DNA from: Nocardioides sp. Root122
GTDB lineage: Bacteria > Actinomycetota > Actinomycetes > Propionibacteriales > Nocardioidaceae
NCBI RefSeq assembly: GCF_001425025.1
Contig: NZ_LMDE01000003.1
Location: 115,711 to 179,710 of the forward strand
Reading direction: 5' to 3'
DNA: 64,000 bases
Shown here piece by piece: positions 51,889 through 60,279 of the stretch. The position numbers and the translations under genes were made by a program. How positions within the stretch are numbered: position 1 is the stretch's first letter; the number at the start of each line of letters is the position of its first letter. Under the pieces are notes generated by a model. It did not search any database and was not told the DNA's origin. It saw only the letters and a program-made list of their open reading frames with translations.

Positions 51889-52515
51889 ATGCGCAGGACG
51901 ACGATCTCGCTGGTGACGCTCGTGGTGGTCCTGCTCGGCGTGGCGGCAGGGCCGGCGGCGGCGGCTCCCGCGCCGGTCGGCCGCGAGCACCTGCTGACGC
52001 TCGCCGACTACGCCACGGTCTACCCCGACATGGACGACCCGATCCGGATCGTGATGCGCTCCCCCCTCTTCGCACCACGGGGGTGCGACGACCAGGAGCA
52101 GGTCGTGCGCGGCAGCAGCCGCATCCTGGGCAGCGTCTCCCCCGCGAGCCGCCGCCGCTCCGTGGCGCTGATCGACCAGAACGTCGTCCGCTTCCCCTCC
52201 AAGCGGGCCGCGCGCCTCCTCGTCCAGCGCTACCGGTTCTTCACCAAGCGCTGCGTGGGCGACGTGCACACCGACGACGGCGAGGGCGGCAAGGTCCTGC
52301 TCAAGAACCGCGCCTGGATCCCGCCCCGGGTGGGCGACGAGTCCTCCGGGGTGCTGATCGGCTGGGTGCAGGGTGGCGCCACGACCTGGCGGCGCGTGCT
52401 CGTCACGCGCGTCGGCCGCACCGTCTCCGTGCTCGACGTGAGCTTCACCGAGGTCCGCCCACCCAAGGCAGACCTGCTGGCCCTGGGCGCCCTCGCCGTG
52501 GAGCGCCTCGGCTGA
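51889..52515 (+). CDS. Secreted protein of unknown function (sensor-domain-like)
   Basis: About 208 residues, with a clear signal peptide (RRTTISLVTLVVVLLGVAAGPAAAAPA). The mature part has two Cys (APRGCDDQEQ and FFTKRCVGDVH) that could form a disulfide, and ends LDVSFTEVRPPKADLLALGALAVERL. The layout resembles the extracellular PknH-type sensor domains or lipoproteins of actinobacteria, but no lipobox is present and the assignment is weak. Start candidates are ATG 51889, ATG 51877 and GTG 51838; the last lies 6 nt after TACGAC and would lengthen the n-region. Confidence 0.72.
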   Translation: MRRTTISLVTLVVVLLGVAAGPAAAAPAPVGREHLLTLADYATVYPDMDDPIRIVMRSPLFAPRGCDDQEQVVRGSSRILGSVSPASRRRSVALIDQNVVRFPSKRAARLLVQRYRFFTKRCVGDVHTDDGEGGKVLLKNRAWIPPRVGDESSGVLIGWVQGGATTWRRVLVTRVGRTVSVLDVSFTEVRPPKADLLALGALAVERLG

Positions 52516-52525
52516 TCGGCGCCCC

Positions 52526-53638
52526 TCAGCGCCCGAGGACCTCGCGCAGCGCGGAGAGGACCAGCAGCACGGCGTCGGGGCGGGCGTTGCGGCCCATCAG
52601 GCCGATGCGCCACACCGAGGCGGCGTACGGTCCGGCGCCGGCGCCGATCTCGATGTCGTACTGCTCCAGCAGCTGCTTGCGCACCGCAGCCGAGTCGACG
52701 CCGTCGGGGACCTTGACCGTGGTCAGCTCGGGCAGCCGGTGGCCCTCGGCGGCGAAGAGCTCCAGCCCGAGGTCCTGGAGCCCGGCCTGCAACGCGTCGC
52801 CGGCAGCCTGGTGGCGTGCCCAGACGGCCTCGAGGCCCTCCTCGAGGATCCGGGTCAGCCCGGCGTGCAGGCTGGCGACCATCGCGGTCGGCGCGGTGTG
52901 GTGGTAGGTCCGCTGGCCCTTGCCGCCGTCCTTGACCCCTGCCTCGCCGACGTAGCCGCCGAGCATGCCGAGGTCGAGGTACCAGGAGCGCGGCTTCTCG
53001 ACACGGCGCTCGAACGCGCGGTCGTTGATGGTGAACGGCGCCAGTCCTGGTGCGACGCCGAGGCACTTCTGGGTGCCGGCGTAGCCGAGGTCGACGCCCC
53101 AGTCGTCGGCGCGCAGCTCGATCCCCGCGATCGAGGTGACCGCGTCGACGAGCAGCAGCGCGTCTCCGCCCTGCGAGCGGAGTGCGGCGCCGAGCGCGGC
53201 GATGTCGGAGCGCACGCCGGTCGAGGTCTCGGCGTGGACCGCGGCGACGATGGCGGGGCTCGGGTGGGCCGAGAGGACGCGGTCGACGTCGATCGGCTCG
53301 CCCCACTCGTGCTCGACCGCGACCACCTCGGCGCCGCAGCGCGCGGCGACGTCGGTCATCCGCTGGCCGAACAGCCCGTTCACCGCGACCACGACGACGT
53401 CGCCGGGGTGGACGGTGTTGACGAAGGCTGCCTCCATGCCGGCCGATCCGGTCGCGCTGAGCGGCAGCGTGCGGGCGTTGGTGGTGCCCCACGCGGTGCG
53501 CAGCATCTCGCAGGTCTCGTCCATGATCCGGAGGAACTCCGGGTCGAGGTGGCCCAGCAGCGGCTCGGCCAGCGCGCGGGTGGCCTCCGGGTAGGGGTTC
53601 GACGGACCGGGACCGAAGAGGTGGCGCTCGCGGATCAT
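52526..53638 (-). CDS. Class V aminotransferase, alanine-glyoxylate aminotransferase-like
   Basis: A 370-residue PLP enzyme. FGPGPSNPYPEATRALAEPLLGHLDPEF is the typical opening of serine/alanine-glyoxylate aminotransferases. The PLP Asp lies in LLLVDAVTSIAGIELRADDWGVD, and the Schiff-base Lys in YAGTQKCLGVAPGLAPF. The C-terminal domain has the VPDGVDSAAVRKQLLEQYDIEIGAG motif. It most likely aminates glyoxylate to glycine. ATG 53638 has TACGGT 6 nt upstream. Downstream of a glycolate-oxidase-like gene, which fits glycolate salvage. Confidence 0.9.
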   Translation of the reverse strand: MIRERHLFGPGPSNPYPEATRALAEPLLGHLDPEFLRIMDETCEMLRTAWGTTNARTLPLSATGSAGMEAAFVNTVHPGDVVVVAVNGLFGQRMTDVAARCGAEVVAVEHEWGEPIDVDRVLSAHPSPAIVAAVHAETSTGVRSDIAALGAALRSQGGDALLLVDAVTSIAGIELRADDWGVDLGYAGTQKCLGVAPGLAPFTINDRAFERRVEKPRSWYLDLGMLGGYVGEAGVKDGGKGQRTYHHTAPTAMVASLHAGLTRILEEGLEAVWARHQAAGDALQAGLQDLGLELFAAEGHRLPELTTVKVPDGVDSAAVRKQLLEQYDIEIGAGAGPYAASVWRIGLMGRNARPDAVLLVLSALREVLGR

Positions 53639-53644
53639 GTCCTG

Positions 53645-53650
53645 ACCGTA
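53645..53650 (-). promoter_or_regulatory. Leaderless -10 box (TACGGT) of the aminotransferase gene
   Basis: TACGGT ends 6 nt before ATG 53638, inside the 26-nt gap after the flavoprotein stop. Confidence 0.5.
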
Positions 53651-53664
53651 ACGAACGTGGGCGA

Positions 53665-55026
53665 TCAGAGCACGGCGCCCGGGTTGAGGATCCCCGCGGG
53701 GTCGAGGGCGTCCTTGATCCGGCGCGACAGCTCCATCACGTCCTCACCGAGCTGGTCGGGCAGCGCGGACTTCTTCGTACGACCCACGCCGTGCTCACCG
53801 GTGATGGTGCCGCCGAGCCGGATCGCCGCCTGCAGGATGTCGTCGAAGGCGGCGCGAGCCCGCGCCTCGGAGGCGGGATCGGCCGCGTCGTAGACGATGA
53901 TCGGGTGGGTGTTGCCGTCGCCGGCGTGGGCGACGGTCGGGATCTCGACGTCGTGCCGCAGGCCGATCTCGGCGACGGCGGCCAGCAGGTCGGGCAGCAG
54001 CGGAACCGGCGCGCCGACGTCCTCGAGCAGCAGGGACCCGCGGGCCTCCACCGCCGGGAACGCCGCGCGGCGGGCCGACACGAACATCTCCCCCTCCTCC
54101 GGGTCGTCCGTGACCACGACCTCGGTCGCGCCGGCGGCCTCGCAGGCCGCCTGGACGGTGGTGATCTCGGCGACCCGCGCCTCCCCCGGCGCGTCGGACT
54201 GCACGACGAGGAGGGCGCCGGCGGAGCGGTCGAGGCCCCGTGGCGCGTGGTCCTCCACCGCGTTGATGGAAGCCTGGTCCATCAGCTCCATCATCGAGGG
54301 CCGCATGGTCCGTCGTACGGCGACGACGGCCTGCGCCGCGGCACCCACGCTCGGGAACGAGGCGACCAGCGTCGCCGGCGGGAGCGGCAGCGGGACGAGC
54401 CGCAGGATCGCCCGCGTCACGATGCCGAGGGTGCCCTCTGAGCCCACGAAGAGCTTGAGCAGCGACAGCCCGGCGACGTCCTTGATGCGCTTGCCGCCGA
54501 GGGTGATCAAGCGGCCGTCGGCGAGCACCACGTCGAGGCCGAGGACGTAGTCAGTGGTCACGCCGTACTTCACGCAGCACAGGCCGCCGGCGTTGGTGGC
54601 CACGTTGCCGCCGATGGAGCAGATCTCGTACGACGACGGGTCCGGCGGGTACCAGAGGCCGTGCTCGCGGGCGGCGGTCTTGACCTCGGCGTTGAAGGCG
54701 CCGGGCTCGACGACGGCCACCTGGCAGTCGCCGTCGACCTCGATCGCACGCATCCGCTCGAGGCTCAGCACGATGCCGCCGTCCACGGCGCTGGACCCAC
54801 CGGACAGTCCGGACCCGGCTCCCCGCGGGACCACGGGCACGCCGTGGGCCGCGGCCCAGCGGACCGCGGTCTGCACCTGGCCGGCGTCCTCGGCCCGGAC
54901 GACCGCGACGGGTGTGCCGGCACCGGTGTCCCTGGACCAGTCGAACCGGTAGTTCTCCAGAGTGGCCGCGTCGGTGGACACGACCCCGCCGGGCAGGGAC
55001 CCGACGAGCTCGGCGAGGGCATCCAT
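53665..55026 (-). CDS. FAD-linked 2-hydroxyacid oxidase/dehydrogenase (GlcD-like)
   Basis: A 453-residue flavoprotein of the glycolate oxidase GlcD / D-lactate dehydrogenase group. The FAD-binding PCMH domain has VPVVPRGAGSGLSGGSS, YPPDPSSYEICSIGGNVATNAGG and LFVGSEGTLGIVTRAILRL. The C-terminal domain carries the metal/substrate His residues in VAHAGDGNTHPIIVY and TGEHGVGRTKKSAL. GlcE and GlcF partners are absent, so it is a single-subunit form. It oxidises a 2-hydroxyacid, probably glycolate or D-lactate. ATG 55026 is the start; a far longer upstream frame is not coding. Confidence 0.92.
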   Translation of the reverse strand: MDALAELVGSLPGGVVSTDAATLENYRFDWSRDTGAGTPVAVVRAEDAGQVQTAVRWAAAHGVPVVPRGAGSGLSGGSSAVDGGIVLSLERMRAIEVDGDCQVAVVEPGAFNAEVKTAAREHGLWYPPDPSSYEICSIGGNVATNAGGLCCVKYGVTTDYVLGLDVVLADGRLITLGGKRIKDVAGLSLLKLFVGSEGTLGIVTRAILRLVPLPLPPATLVASFPSVGAAAQAVVAVRRTMRPSMMELMDQASINAVEDHAPRGLDRSAGALLVVQSDAPGEARVAEITTVQAACEAAGATEVVVTDDPEEGEMFVSARRAAFPAVEARGSLLLEDVGAPVPLLPDLLAAVAEIGLRHDVEIPTVAHAGDGNTHPIIVYDAADPASEARARAAFDDILQAAIRLGGTITGEHGVGRTKKSALPDQLGEDVMELSRRIKDALDPAGILNPGAVL

Positions 55027-55064
55027 CCGCCCATCGAACCAGACGGCGCGTCGGGCGGGTGCGA

Positions 55065-56309
55065 TCAGGCGTCGACGGTCGCGGCCTCGTCGGCGTGGGC
55101 GATGTGGCCGAGCTCGCGCCACACCAGGGCGAGGGTGATGCCGGCGCCCGCGAAGGCGAACCACCAGGGCGCGGTCAGCCCCCACTGGTGCGCGATCAGG
55201 CCGCCGAGGAAGGAGCCGAGCAGCATCCCGCCCATCACGCAGATCATGTAGACCGAGGCGACGCGGCCCTGCAGCTCGGTCGGCACGGCCCGCTGCCGCA
55301 CGGCGCTGGACAGCGTGCCCCACACGAAGGCGTACGCACCGAAGAAGACCATGAGCCCGAACGCGACGACGTACGTCGTGGTGAGGGCCATCGCCAGGTG
55401 GAACAGCACCTCGCACAGCAGCGCGGCGCGCATCAGCGAGGCGAGCGGGACCCGCTTCTCCAACCGGCCGTAGGACACGGTCGCGACCAGGCCGCCGACC
55501 GCGCTTGCGGTGGTGAGCAGCCCGAAGCCGGCCGCGTCGACGCCGACGCGCTCCTGGGCCCACAGCACCAGGACCGACCAGGGGGCGGCCCACGTGACGT
55601 TGAAGGTGACGATGACGAGGGCCAGGGTGCGCACCGCGCGGTTGCCGACCAGCCAGCGCATGCCCTCCGCGATGTCCTGGCGGATGTGGGAGTCGAGGTC
55701 CTCGCGCACGGCACCGCGCGGCGTCCCGATCCGGGCCACCAGCAGCACGCTCAGGGCGATGCAGACCGCCTGGACGGTGAACGGCACGGCCATGCCTACC
55801 GCGAACAGGAGCGCACCGAGGGCGGGACCGGCGAGCTGGTTGAGGGTGAGGAAGCCCGCCATGATGCGCGCGTTGGCGATCCCGAGGTCGGGCTTCGGCA
55901 CGAGCATCGGGACCAGCGTGGACGAGGTGGTGTCGGCGAACACCTCGGCCGTGCCCAGCGCGAAGAGCGCGACGAGCACGAGCCAGATGTTCACGTGGCC
56001 GGTCCACACGAACGTGGTGAGCACGACCAGGACGAGCGCCCGCACCACGTTCATCGTCATGATGACCACGCGGCGGTCCAGCCGGTCGGCGAGCGCACCC
56101 GCGAGCAGCCCGAACAGCAGCCAGGGCAGCTGCGAGGCCATCGCGGCCGTCGCGACGAGGACCGGGTTGCGGGTCTGGGAGGCCACCAGGAGCGGCGCGG
56201 CGGCCATCATCAAGCCGTCACCGAGGTTGCTGGCCCACGAGCTGGCGACGAGCCAGCGGAAGCCGGTGCCGAGCCGCCTCGGGAAGACGGTCTCGACCAA
56301 GGGGCTCAC
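55065..56309 (-). CDS. MFS transporter (MFS_3, DHA3-like)
   Basis: A 414-residue membrane carrier with about 12 spans. It shows FRWLVASSWASNLGDGLMMAAAPLLVASQTRNPVLVA at the start, FGLLAGALADRLDRRVVIM (motif A between TM2 and TM3), and RIMAGFLTLNQLAGPALGALLF. A similar QGRVASVYMICVMGGMLLGSFLGG occurs in the second half. The family exports drugs, siderophores or metabolites; no substrate can be assigned. GTG 56309 follows TAGGCT (56319-56324) by 9 nt, slightly longer than the leaderless pattern. 38 nt before the flavoprotein gene. Confidence 0.9.
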   Translation of the reverse strand: MSPLVETVFPRRLGTGFRWLVASSWASNLGDGLMMAAAPLLVASQTRNPVLVATAAMASQLPWLLFGLLAGALADRLDRRVVIMTMNVVRALVLVVLTTFVWTGHVNIWLVLVALFALGTAEVFADTTSSTLVPMLVPKPDLGIANARIMAGFLTLNQLAGPALGALLFAVGMAVPFTVQAVCIALSVLLVARIGTPRGAVREDLDSHIRQDIAEGMRWLVGNRAVRTLALVIVTFNVTWAAPWSVLVLWAQERVGVDAAGFGLLTTASAVGGLVATVSYGRLEKRVPLASLMRAALLCEVLFHLAMALTTTYVVAFGLMVFFGAYAFVWGTLSSAVRQRAVPTELQGRVASVYMICVMGGMLLGSFLGGLIAHQWGLTAPWWFAFAGAGITLALVWRELGHIAHADEAATVDA

Positions 56310-56318
56310 AAGGAGGTG

Positions 56319-56324
56319 AGCCTA
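56319..56324 (-). promoter_or_regulatory. Candidate -10 box (TAGGCT) of the MFS transporter gene
   Basis: TAGGCT ends 9 nt before GTG 56309; transcription from it would leave 2-3 leader nucleotides. Confidence 0.4.
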
Positions 56325-56354
56325 CGGTGCGACCTCACCGGTCGCACCGGGATT

Positions 56355-56543
56355 TCAGGCGAGCTGCAGGTCCTCGACCGTGAGCTCGTCGCGGGCCGCG
56401 GCGGCGAGCCGGTCGTTCTCGGCCTGCAGGCGGAGGACGAGGGCCTCCAGGTCGCCGACCCGGCGCCGGAGCCGGCTGTTCTCGACGGCCAGCGAGGCCG
56501 TTCGTGCGTCGTGGTTCACGTGACCCATCAGCGCTTTGGCCAT
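56355..56543 (-). CDS. Small conserved coiled-coil protein
   Basis: A 62-residue protein. The start MAKALMGHV and the following leucine heptads (VENSRLRRRVGDLEALVLRLQAENDRLAAAARDEL in two stretches) predict a short dimeric coiled coil. Proteins of this size starting MAKALLGH occur, from memory, across actinobacteria near mutM, with no known function. GGAAAGG lies 6 nt before ATG 56543. A 106-nt gap with no evident signal separates it from mutM. Confidence 0.78.
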   Translation of the reverse strand: MAKALMGHVNHDARTASLAVENSRLRRRVGDLEALVLRLQAENDRLAAAARDELTVEDLQLA

Positions 56544-56649
56544 GGGGTGCCTTTCCGCAAAAGGGGGTTCGGGGCCGCGAGGCGGCCGTCTCCAAGAGTC
56601 GCACCCTGCTCGGGTCCGGTCAATGCCGGCGACGGGGCCGGGGACGGGG

Positions 56650-57525
56650 TCAGCGGGTGCGCGGCGGGCGCTGGCAGCGCGGGCAGAAGTAGGACGACCG
56701 GTTCATGAAGGCCACCCGCCGGATCGGCGTGCCGCAGCGCCGGCACGGCTCGCCCTCGCGCCCGTAGGCGTCGAGCGAGCGGTCGAAGTAGCCCGACTCC
56801 CCGTTGACGTTGACGTAGAGCGCGTCGAAGGAGGTGCCGCCCTGCGCCAGCGCCTCGCCCATCACCTCGCGCACGTGGCCGAGGAGGCCGCGCAGCGCCG
56901 GGCCGCTCAGCCGGTCGCCGGGCCGCTCGCCGTGCAGCCGGGAGCGCCACAGCGCCTCGTCGGCGTAGATGTTGCCGACGCCCGAGATCAGCCCCTGGTC
57001 GAGCAGGAGACGCTTGACCGCGGACGTACGGCGCCGGGCGCGGCGCACGAAGTCGGCGTCGTCGAACTCCGGGTCGATCGGGTCGCGCGCGATGTGCACG
57101 ATCTCGGTCGGCAGCTCGGCGCCACCGGCCGAGACGGCGAGCCCGCCGAACATCCGCTGGTCCACGAAGCGCATCTCGAGCGGGCGAGCGTCGGGCCGCG
57201 CGAGCGTGAAGCGGACCCGCAGGTGCCGTTCGTCGGGCGCGCCGGGCTCGTGCAGCAGCATCTGGCCGCTCATGCCGAGGTGACCCAGCAGCGCGTCGCC
57301 GCGGTCGTGGCCCGGGACGGGGGCCAGCGCGAGCCAGAAGTACTTGCCCCGGCGACGGACGGCGTCGATGCGCTGGCCGACCAGGGCGGCGACGAAGCCG
57401 GTCGAGCCGCGGTGGTCGCGGCGTACGGGCCGGGGGTGGAGCACCTCGACGGCCTCGATCGTGCTGCCGAGCACGTGGCGCTCGAGGCCGGCGCGGACGA
57501 CCTCGACCTCGGGGAGCTCCGGCAC
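56650..57525 (-). CDS. mutM: Formamidopyrimidine-DNA glycosylase
   Basis: Removes 8-oxoguanine and other oxidised purines and nicks the strand. The 291-residue protein begins with PELPEVEVV, giving the catalytic N-terminal Pro and Glu after Met removal. The helix-two-turn-helix has [23 protein letters not shown]. The C-terminal zinc finger is [24 protein letters not shown]. It starts 3 nt after the rnc stop and ends the yceD-rpmF-rnc-mutM unit. Confidence 0.97.
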   Translation of the reverse strand: MPELPEVEVVRAGLERHVLGSTIEAVEVLHPRPVRRDHRGSTGFVAALVGQRIDAVRRRGKYFWLALAPVPGHDRGDALLGHLGMSGQMLLHEPGAPDERHLRVRFTLARPDARPLEMRFVDQRMFGGLAVSAGGAELPTEIVHIARDPIDPEFDDADFVRRARRRTSAVKRLLLDQGLISGVGNIYADEALWRSRLHGERPGDRLSGPALRGLLGHVREVMGEALAQGGTSFDALYVNVNGESGYFDRSLDAYGREGEPCRRCGTPIRRVAFMNRSSYFCPRCQRPPRTR

Positions 57526-57528
57526 GGC

Positions 57529-58272
57529 TCAGGCGTCGGCGTCGACGGGTGCGGCAGTCTCCGCCGGGTCGACGGCCTCGGCGGGCGTGCCCTGCATGGC
57601 CCGGATCTCACGGTAGGCCGTCTCGGCGGCGCCCTGCTCGGCCTCCTTCTTGGAGCGGCCGGTGCCGTTGCCGAGGACCAGCTCACCGACGCGGACGCGC
57701 GCGACGAAGGTCTTCATGTGGTCGGGACCGTCGTCCTCGATGAGGTACTCGGGGACACCGAGGCCCTTCTCGGCCGACAGCTCCTGGAGGGAGGTCTTCC
57801 AGTCGAGGCCCGCGCCCATGGAGGCCGCGGCCTCCATCACCGGGTCGAAGAGCCGGTGGATCACCTGGGCGGCCTCGCTCATGCCGCCGCTGAGGTGGAT
57901 GGCACCGATGACCGCCTCGACGGTGTCGGACAGGATCGATGCCTTCTCGCGACCGCCGGTGGTCTCCTCACCACGGCCGAGCATGATGTGCCGGCCGAGG
58001 TCGATGGTGCGCGCCACCTCGGCCAGCGCACGCGCGTTGACGACCGCGGCGCGCAGCTTGGCCAGGCGCCCCTCCGAGAAGTCCGGGTGGGTGCGGTAGA
58101 GCGTCTCGGTCACCACGACCCCGAGCACCGAGTCGCCGAGGAACTCGAGGCGCTCGTTGGTCGGGATCTGCCCGTTCTCGTAGGCGAACGAGCGGTGGGT
58201 CAGCGCACGCTGCAGCAGCTCGGGATCCAGGACCGGATCACCGAGCGCTGCGCGGAGCTCGTCGGTGGTCAG
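57529..58272 (-). CDS. rnc: Ribonuclease III, probably starting at CTG
   Basis: Cuts double-stranded RNA, including rRNA precursors. About 247 residues. The catalytic domain has [12 protein letters not shown], the signature [21 protein letters not shown], and the second acidic box [18 protein letters not shown]. The dsRBD covers about 160-235 ([37 protein letters not shown]). The family N-terminus ([12 protein letters not shown]) begins right at CTG 58272, which overlaps the rpmF TGA as CTGA. No ATG, GTG or TTG lies nearby in frame downstream; GTG 58314 would add 14 residues read through rpmF. Confidence 0.93.
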   Translation of the reverse strand: MTTDELRAALGDPVLDPELLQRALTHRSFAYENGQIPTNERLEFLGDSVLGVVVTETLYRTHPDFSEGRLAKLRAAVVNARALAEVARTIDLGRHIMLGRGEETTGGREKASILSDTVEAVIGAIHLSGGMSEAAQVIHRLFDPVMEAAASMGAGLDWKTSLQELSAEKGLGVPEYLIEDDGPDHMKTFVARVRVGELVLGNGTGRSKKEAEQGAAETAYREIRAMQGTPAEAVDPAETAAPVDADA

Positions 58273-58454
58273 AGGACCTGGCGACGGTCGGCCCGGGCGC
58301 CGTACTGGCCGCACTGACCGCACGCACGGTGCGGGAGGTGCTTGGCACCGCAGGCGGGGTTGGCGCACGTCACGAGGGTCGGCGCGACGGCCTTCCACTG
58401 CGAACGGCGGTGGCGCGTGTTGCTGCGCGACATCTTCCGCTTCGGAACAGCCAT
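58269..58454 (-). CDS. rpmF: 50S ribosomal protein L32
   Basis: A 61-residue protein with the L32 opening [20 protein letters not shown] and a zinc-binding [22 protein letters not shown] segment (four Cys, the C+ form). It lies between yceD and rnc, 49 nt after yceD, with an overlap of 4 nt into rnc. The yceD-rpmF pairing is nearly universal in bacteria. Confidence 0.97.
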   Translation of the reverse strand: MAVPKRKMSRSNTRHRRSQWKAVAPTLVTCANPACGAKHLPHRACGQCGQYGARADRRQVL

Positions 58455-58503
58455 GGTTGTCTCCTGTTGCTTGCTTCAGCCGGGGGTTGTCCCGGTGAAT
58501 CGG

Positions 58504-59085
58504 TCAGTCCTGGGGATCCTGCTGGATTTCTGCGAGTCCTGCCCAGCGCGGGTCGATCGGTGCGTCGTGCGCGTGGTCCGGGTCGTCCGCGAGCCGCGCA
58601 CCACACTCGGTGCACAATCCCGGGCAATCGTCCATGCACAGCGGCTGGAACGGCAGTGCGAGCACCACCGCGTCCCGCAGCAGGGGCTCGAGGTCGATCA
58701 GGTCGTCCTCGAGGCGGCTGGTCTCGTCGTCGAGGTCACGGTCGTCGTGCTCCGTGGCCCTGTCGTGCTGGTCGGGGTAGACGTAGAGCTCCTGCAGCGT
58801 CGCGTGGATCTCGTCCTCGATCGGCTCCAGGCACCGTACGCACTCCCCCTCGAGCCCGGCCGTGGCCGTGCCCGTGAGCAGCACGCCCTCCATGACCGCT
58901 TCCAGCCGCAGGTCGAGCTCGACCGGCGATCCTTCGGGGACAGTGAGGACTTCGATACCAAGTTCTGCTGGTGCCGGAACTGAGAGCTCGAGCGAACGCT
59001 GGGACCCCGGGCGGCGCCCGAGCTCGCGCGTGTCAAGCACGAGCGGCGCCCTCGGGTCCAGGCTGCTCACGTCGAACTCCCACAT
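58504..59085 (-). CDS. yceD: YceD (DUF177) family protein
   Basis: A 193-residue protein linked in many bacteria with 23S rRNA metabolism and always next to rpmF. Features are LVLDTRELGRRPGSQ, CVRCLEPIEDEIHATLQELYVYP, an acidic central stretch (DDRDLDDETSRLEDDLIDLEPLLRDAVVLALPFQPLC in parts) and the Cys-rich signature CMDDCPGLCTECG. ATG 59085 is the likely start. It lies about 24 nt from the promoter start, and heads yceD-rpmF-rnc-mutM. Confidence 0.93.
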   Translation of the reverse strand: MWEFDVSSLDPRAPLVLDTRELGRRPGSQRSLELSVPAPAELGIEVLTVPEGSPVELDLRLEAVMEGVLLTGTATAGLEGECVRCLEPIEDEIHATLQELYVYPDQHDRATEHDDRDLDDETSRLEDDLIDLEPLLRDAVVLALPFQPLCMDDCPGLCTECGARLADDPDHAHDAPIDPRWAGLAEIQQDPQD

Positions 59086-59108
59086 CTGGACACCAACACA
59101 ACCTCGGA

Positions 59109-59138
59109 ATCGTATCCGTCGGCTGGGCGGCGGGGCAA
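59109..59138 (-). promoter_or_regulatory. Promoter of the yceD-rpmF-rnc-mutM unit
   Basis: TTGCCC (59133-59138) and TACGAT (59109-59114) on the minus strand, separated by 18 nt, form a housekeeping-type -35/-10 pair. The expected start lies about 17 nt before ATG 59085. Confidence 0.55.
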
Positions 59139-59167
59139 AACGAGTGGCGTCCGGAGTGACGGGTGGG

Positions 59168-59653
59168 TCACGTCCGACGCTCCGCGAGGCGGCGTACGAG
59201 CGTCTCCCGGACGGCCTCGGGCACCAGCCCGCGGACGTCACCACCGAGGCCGGCGACCTCCTTGATCAGGCTGGAGGAGACGAACGCGTTGCCCACCGCG
59301 CCGGGCAGGAAGACCGTCTCCACGTCGGTGAGGTGGGAGTTCATCTGCGCCATCGGGAGCTCGTACTCGTAGTCGCCCGCCCCGCGCAGCCCCTTCACGA
59401 TCGCGACGGCGTCGATCTCGCGGCAGAAGTCGACGATGAGGCCCTCGAAGCCCGACACCCGCACGTTGGGGATGTCGGCCGTGGCCTCCTCGAGCATCGC
59501 GATGCGCTCGTCGGGGGTGAAGAGCCGGTTCTTGCTCATGTTGACGCCGATCGCGACCACGACCTCGTCGAAGAGCTTGGCGGCGCGACCGACGATGTCG
59601 AGGTGGCCGTTGGTCACCGGGTCGAACGAACCGGGGCAGACAGCGCGACGCAC
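59168..59653 (-). CDS. coaD: Phosphopantetheine adenylyltransferase
   Basis: Penultimate step of CoA synthesis, joining 4-phosphopantetheine and ATP. A 161-residue protein with [24 protein letters not shown] (the T/HxGH motif), [33 protein letters not shown], and the C-terminal [18 protein letters not shown] (SSSxIKE). GTG 59653 has AAGGGAG 6 nt upstream. It follows rsmD, separated by 46 nt, as in most bacteria. Confidence 0.97.
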   Translation of the reverse strand: MRRAVCPGSFDPVTNGHLDIVGRAAKLFDEVVVAIGVNMSKNRLFTPDERIAMLEEATADIPNVRVSGFEGLIVDFCREIDAVAIVKGLRGAGDYEYELPMAQMNSHLTDVETVFLPGAVGNAFVSSSLIKEVAGLGGDVRGLVPEAVRETLVRRLAERRT

Positions 59654-59699
59654 GCGGGTCTCCCTTCGTGCTGAGGTGAGGGGCTGGGCGCCTGCTGGG

Positions 59700-60269
59700 T
59701 CAGGGTGCCGCGGTGGCGTGACCGTACCAAAGGGCGGTCTCGCCGTAGCGCTTCGTGCGGTCCTCCTCGATCCCCTCCGGCCAGGTGACCGAGCTGCGCT
59801 TGGCGGCGCGCTCGACGACCACGAGGGCGCCGGGGACGAGCCAGCCGTGGGCCACGAGGGCGCCGAGGTCGCCGGAGACGTCGGCATCGGACATCGGGTA
59901 GGGCGGGTCGGAGAAGACGACGTCGTAGGGGGCCGTGGGTGTCGCCTGGAGGAACGTGGAGACGGGTACGGCGACGACCTTGGCCCGCGCGAACCCCAGG
60001 GTCACTGCGTTGCGGGAGATCAGTGCCGCGGTGCGCCGGTCCTGCTCGACCATCGTGACCACGCCGGCACCGCGCGACCACGCCTCGAGGCCGACCGCGC
60101 CGGAGCCGGCGTAGAGGTCGAGGAAGCGCAGTCCGTCGAGGGAGCCGGTGCGGGACTCGACCGCGGAGAAGAGCGCCTCGCGCACCCGGTCGCTGGTGGG
60201 CCGCGTGGTCTGCCCGCGCGGCGTCTCCAGGCGGCGACCCCCCGCCGTTCCCCCGATGATCCGAGTCAT
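59700..60269 (-). CDS. rsmD: 16S rRNA (guanine966-N2)-methyltransferase RsmD
   Basis: A 189-residue class I methyltransferase. [34 protein letters not shown] is the family opening. The SAM-binding loop is [22 protein letters not shown], and the catalytic motif DPPY is in [14 protein letters not shown]. It starts 10 nt after the recG stop. The recG-rsmD-coaD order is conserved in Gram-positive bacteria. Confidence 0.96.
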   Translation of the reverse strand: MTRIIGGTAGGRRLETPRGQTTRPTSDRVREALFSAVESRTGSLDGLRFLDLYAGSGAVGLEAWSRGAGVVTMVEQDRRTAALISRNAVTLGFARAKVVAVPVSTFLQATPTAPYDVVFSDPPYPMSDADVSGDLGALVAHGWLVPGALVVVERAAKRSSVTWPEGIEEDRTKRYGETALWYGHATAAP

Positions 60270-60279
60270 GTCGTCGCGC

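Noticed and set aside
55027..56007. Extension of the flavoprotein frame to 56007
   Set aside because: The upstream part is an antiparallel-frame shadow of the MFS gene with Arg/Gly-rich composition.
56310..56325. A perfect AAGGAGGTGA Shine-Dalgarno-like sequence on the plus strand
   Set aside because: The GTG that follows opens a frame of only about 17 codons. The bases are better explained as the spacer and -10 region of the minus-strand MFS gene.
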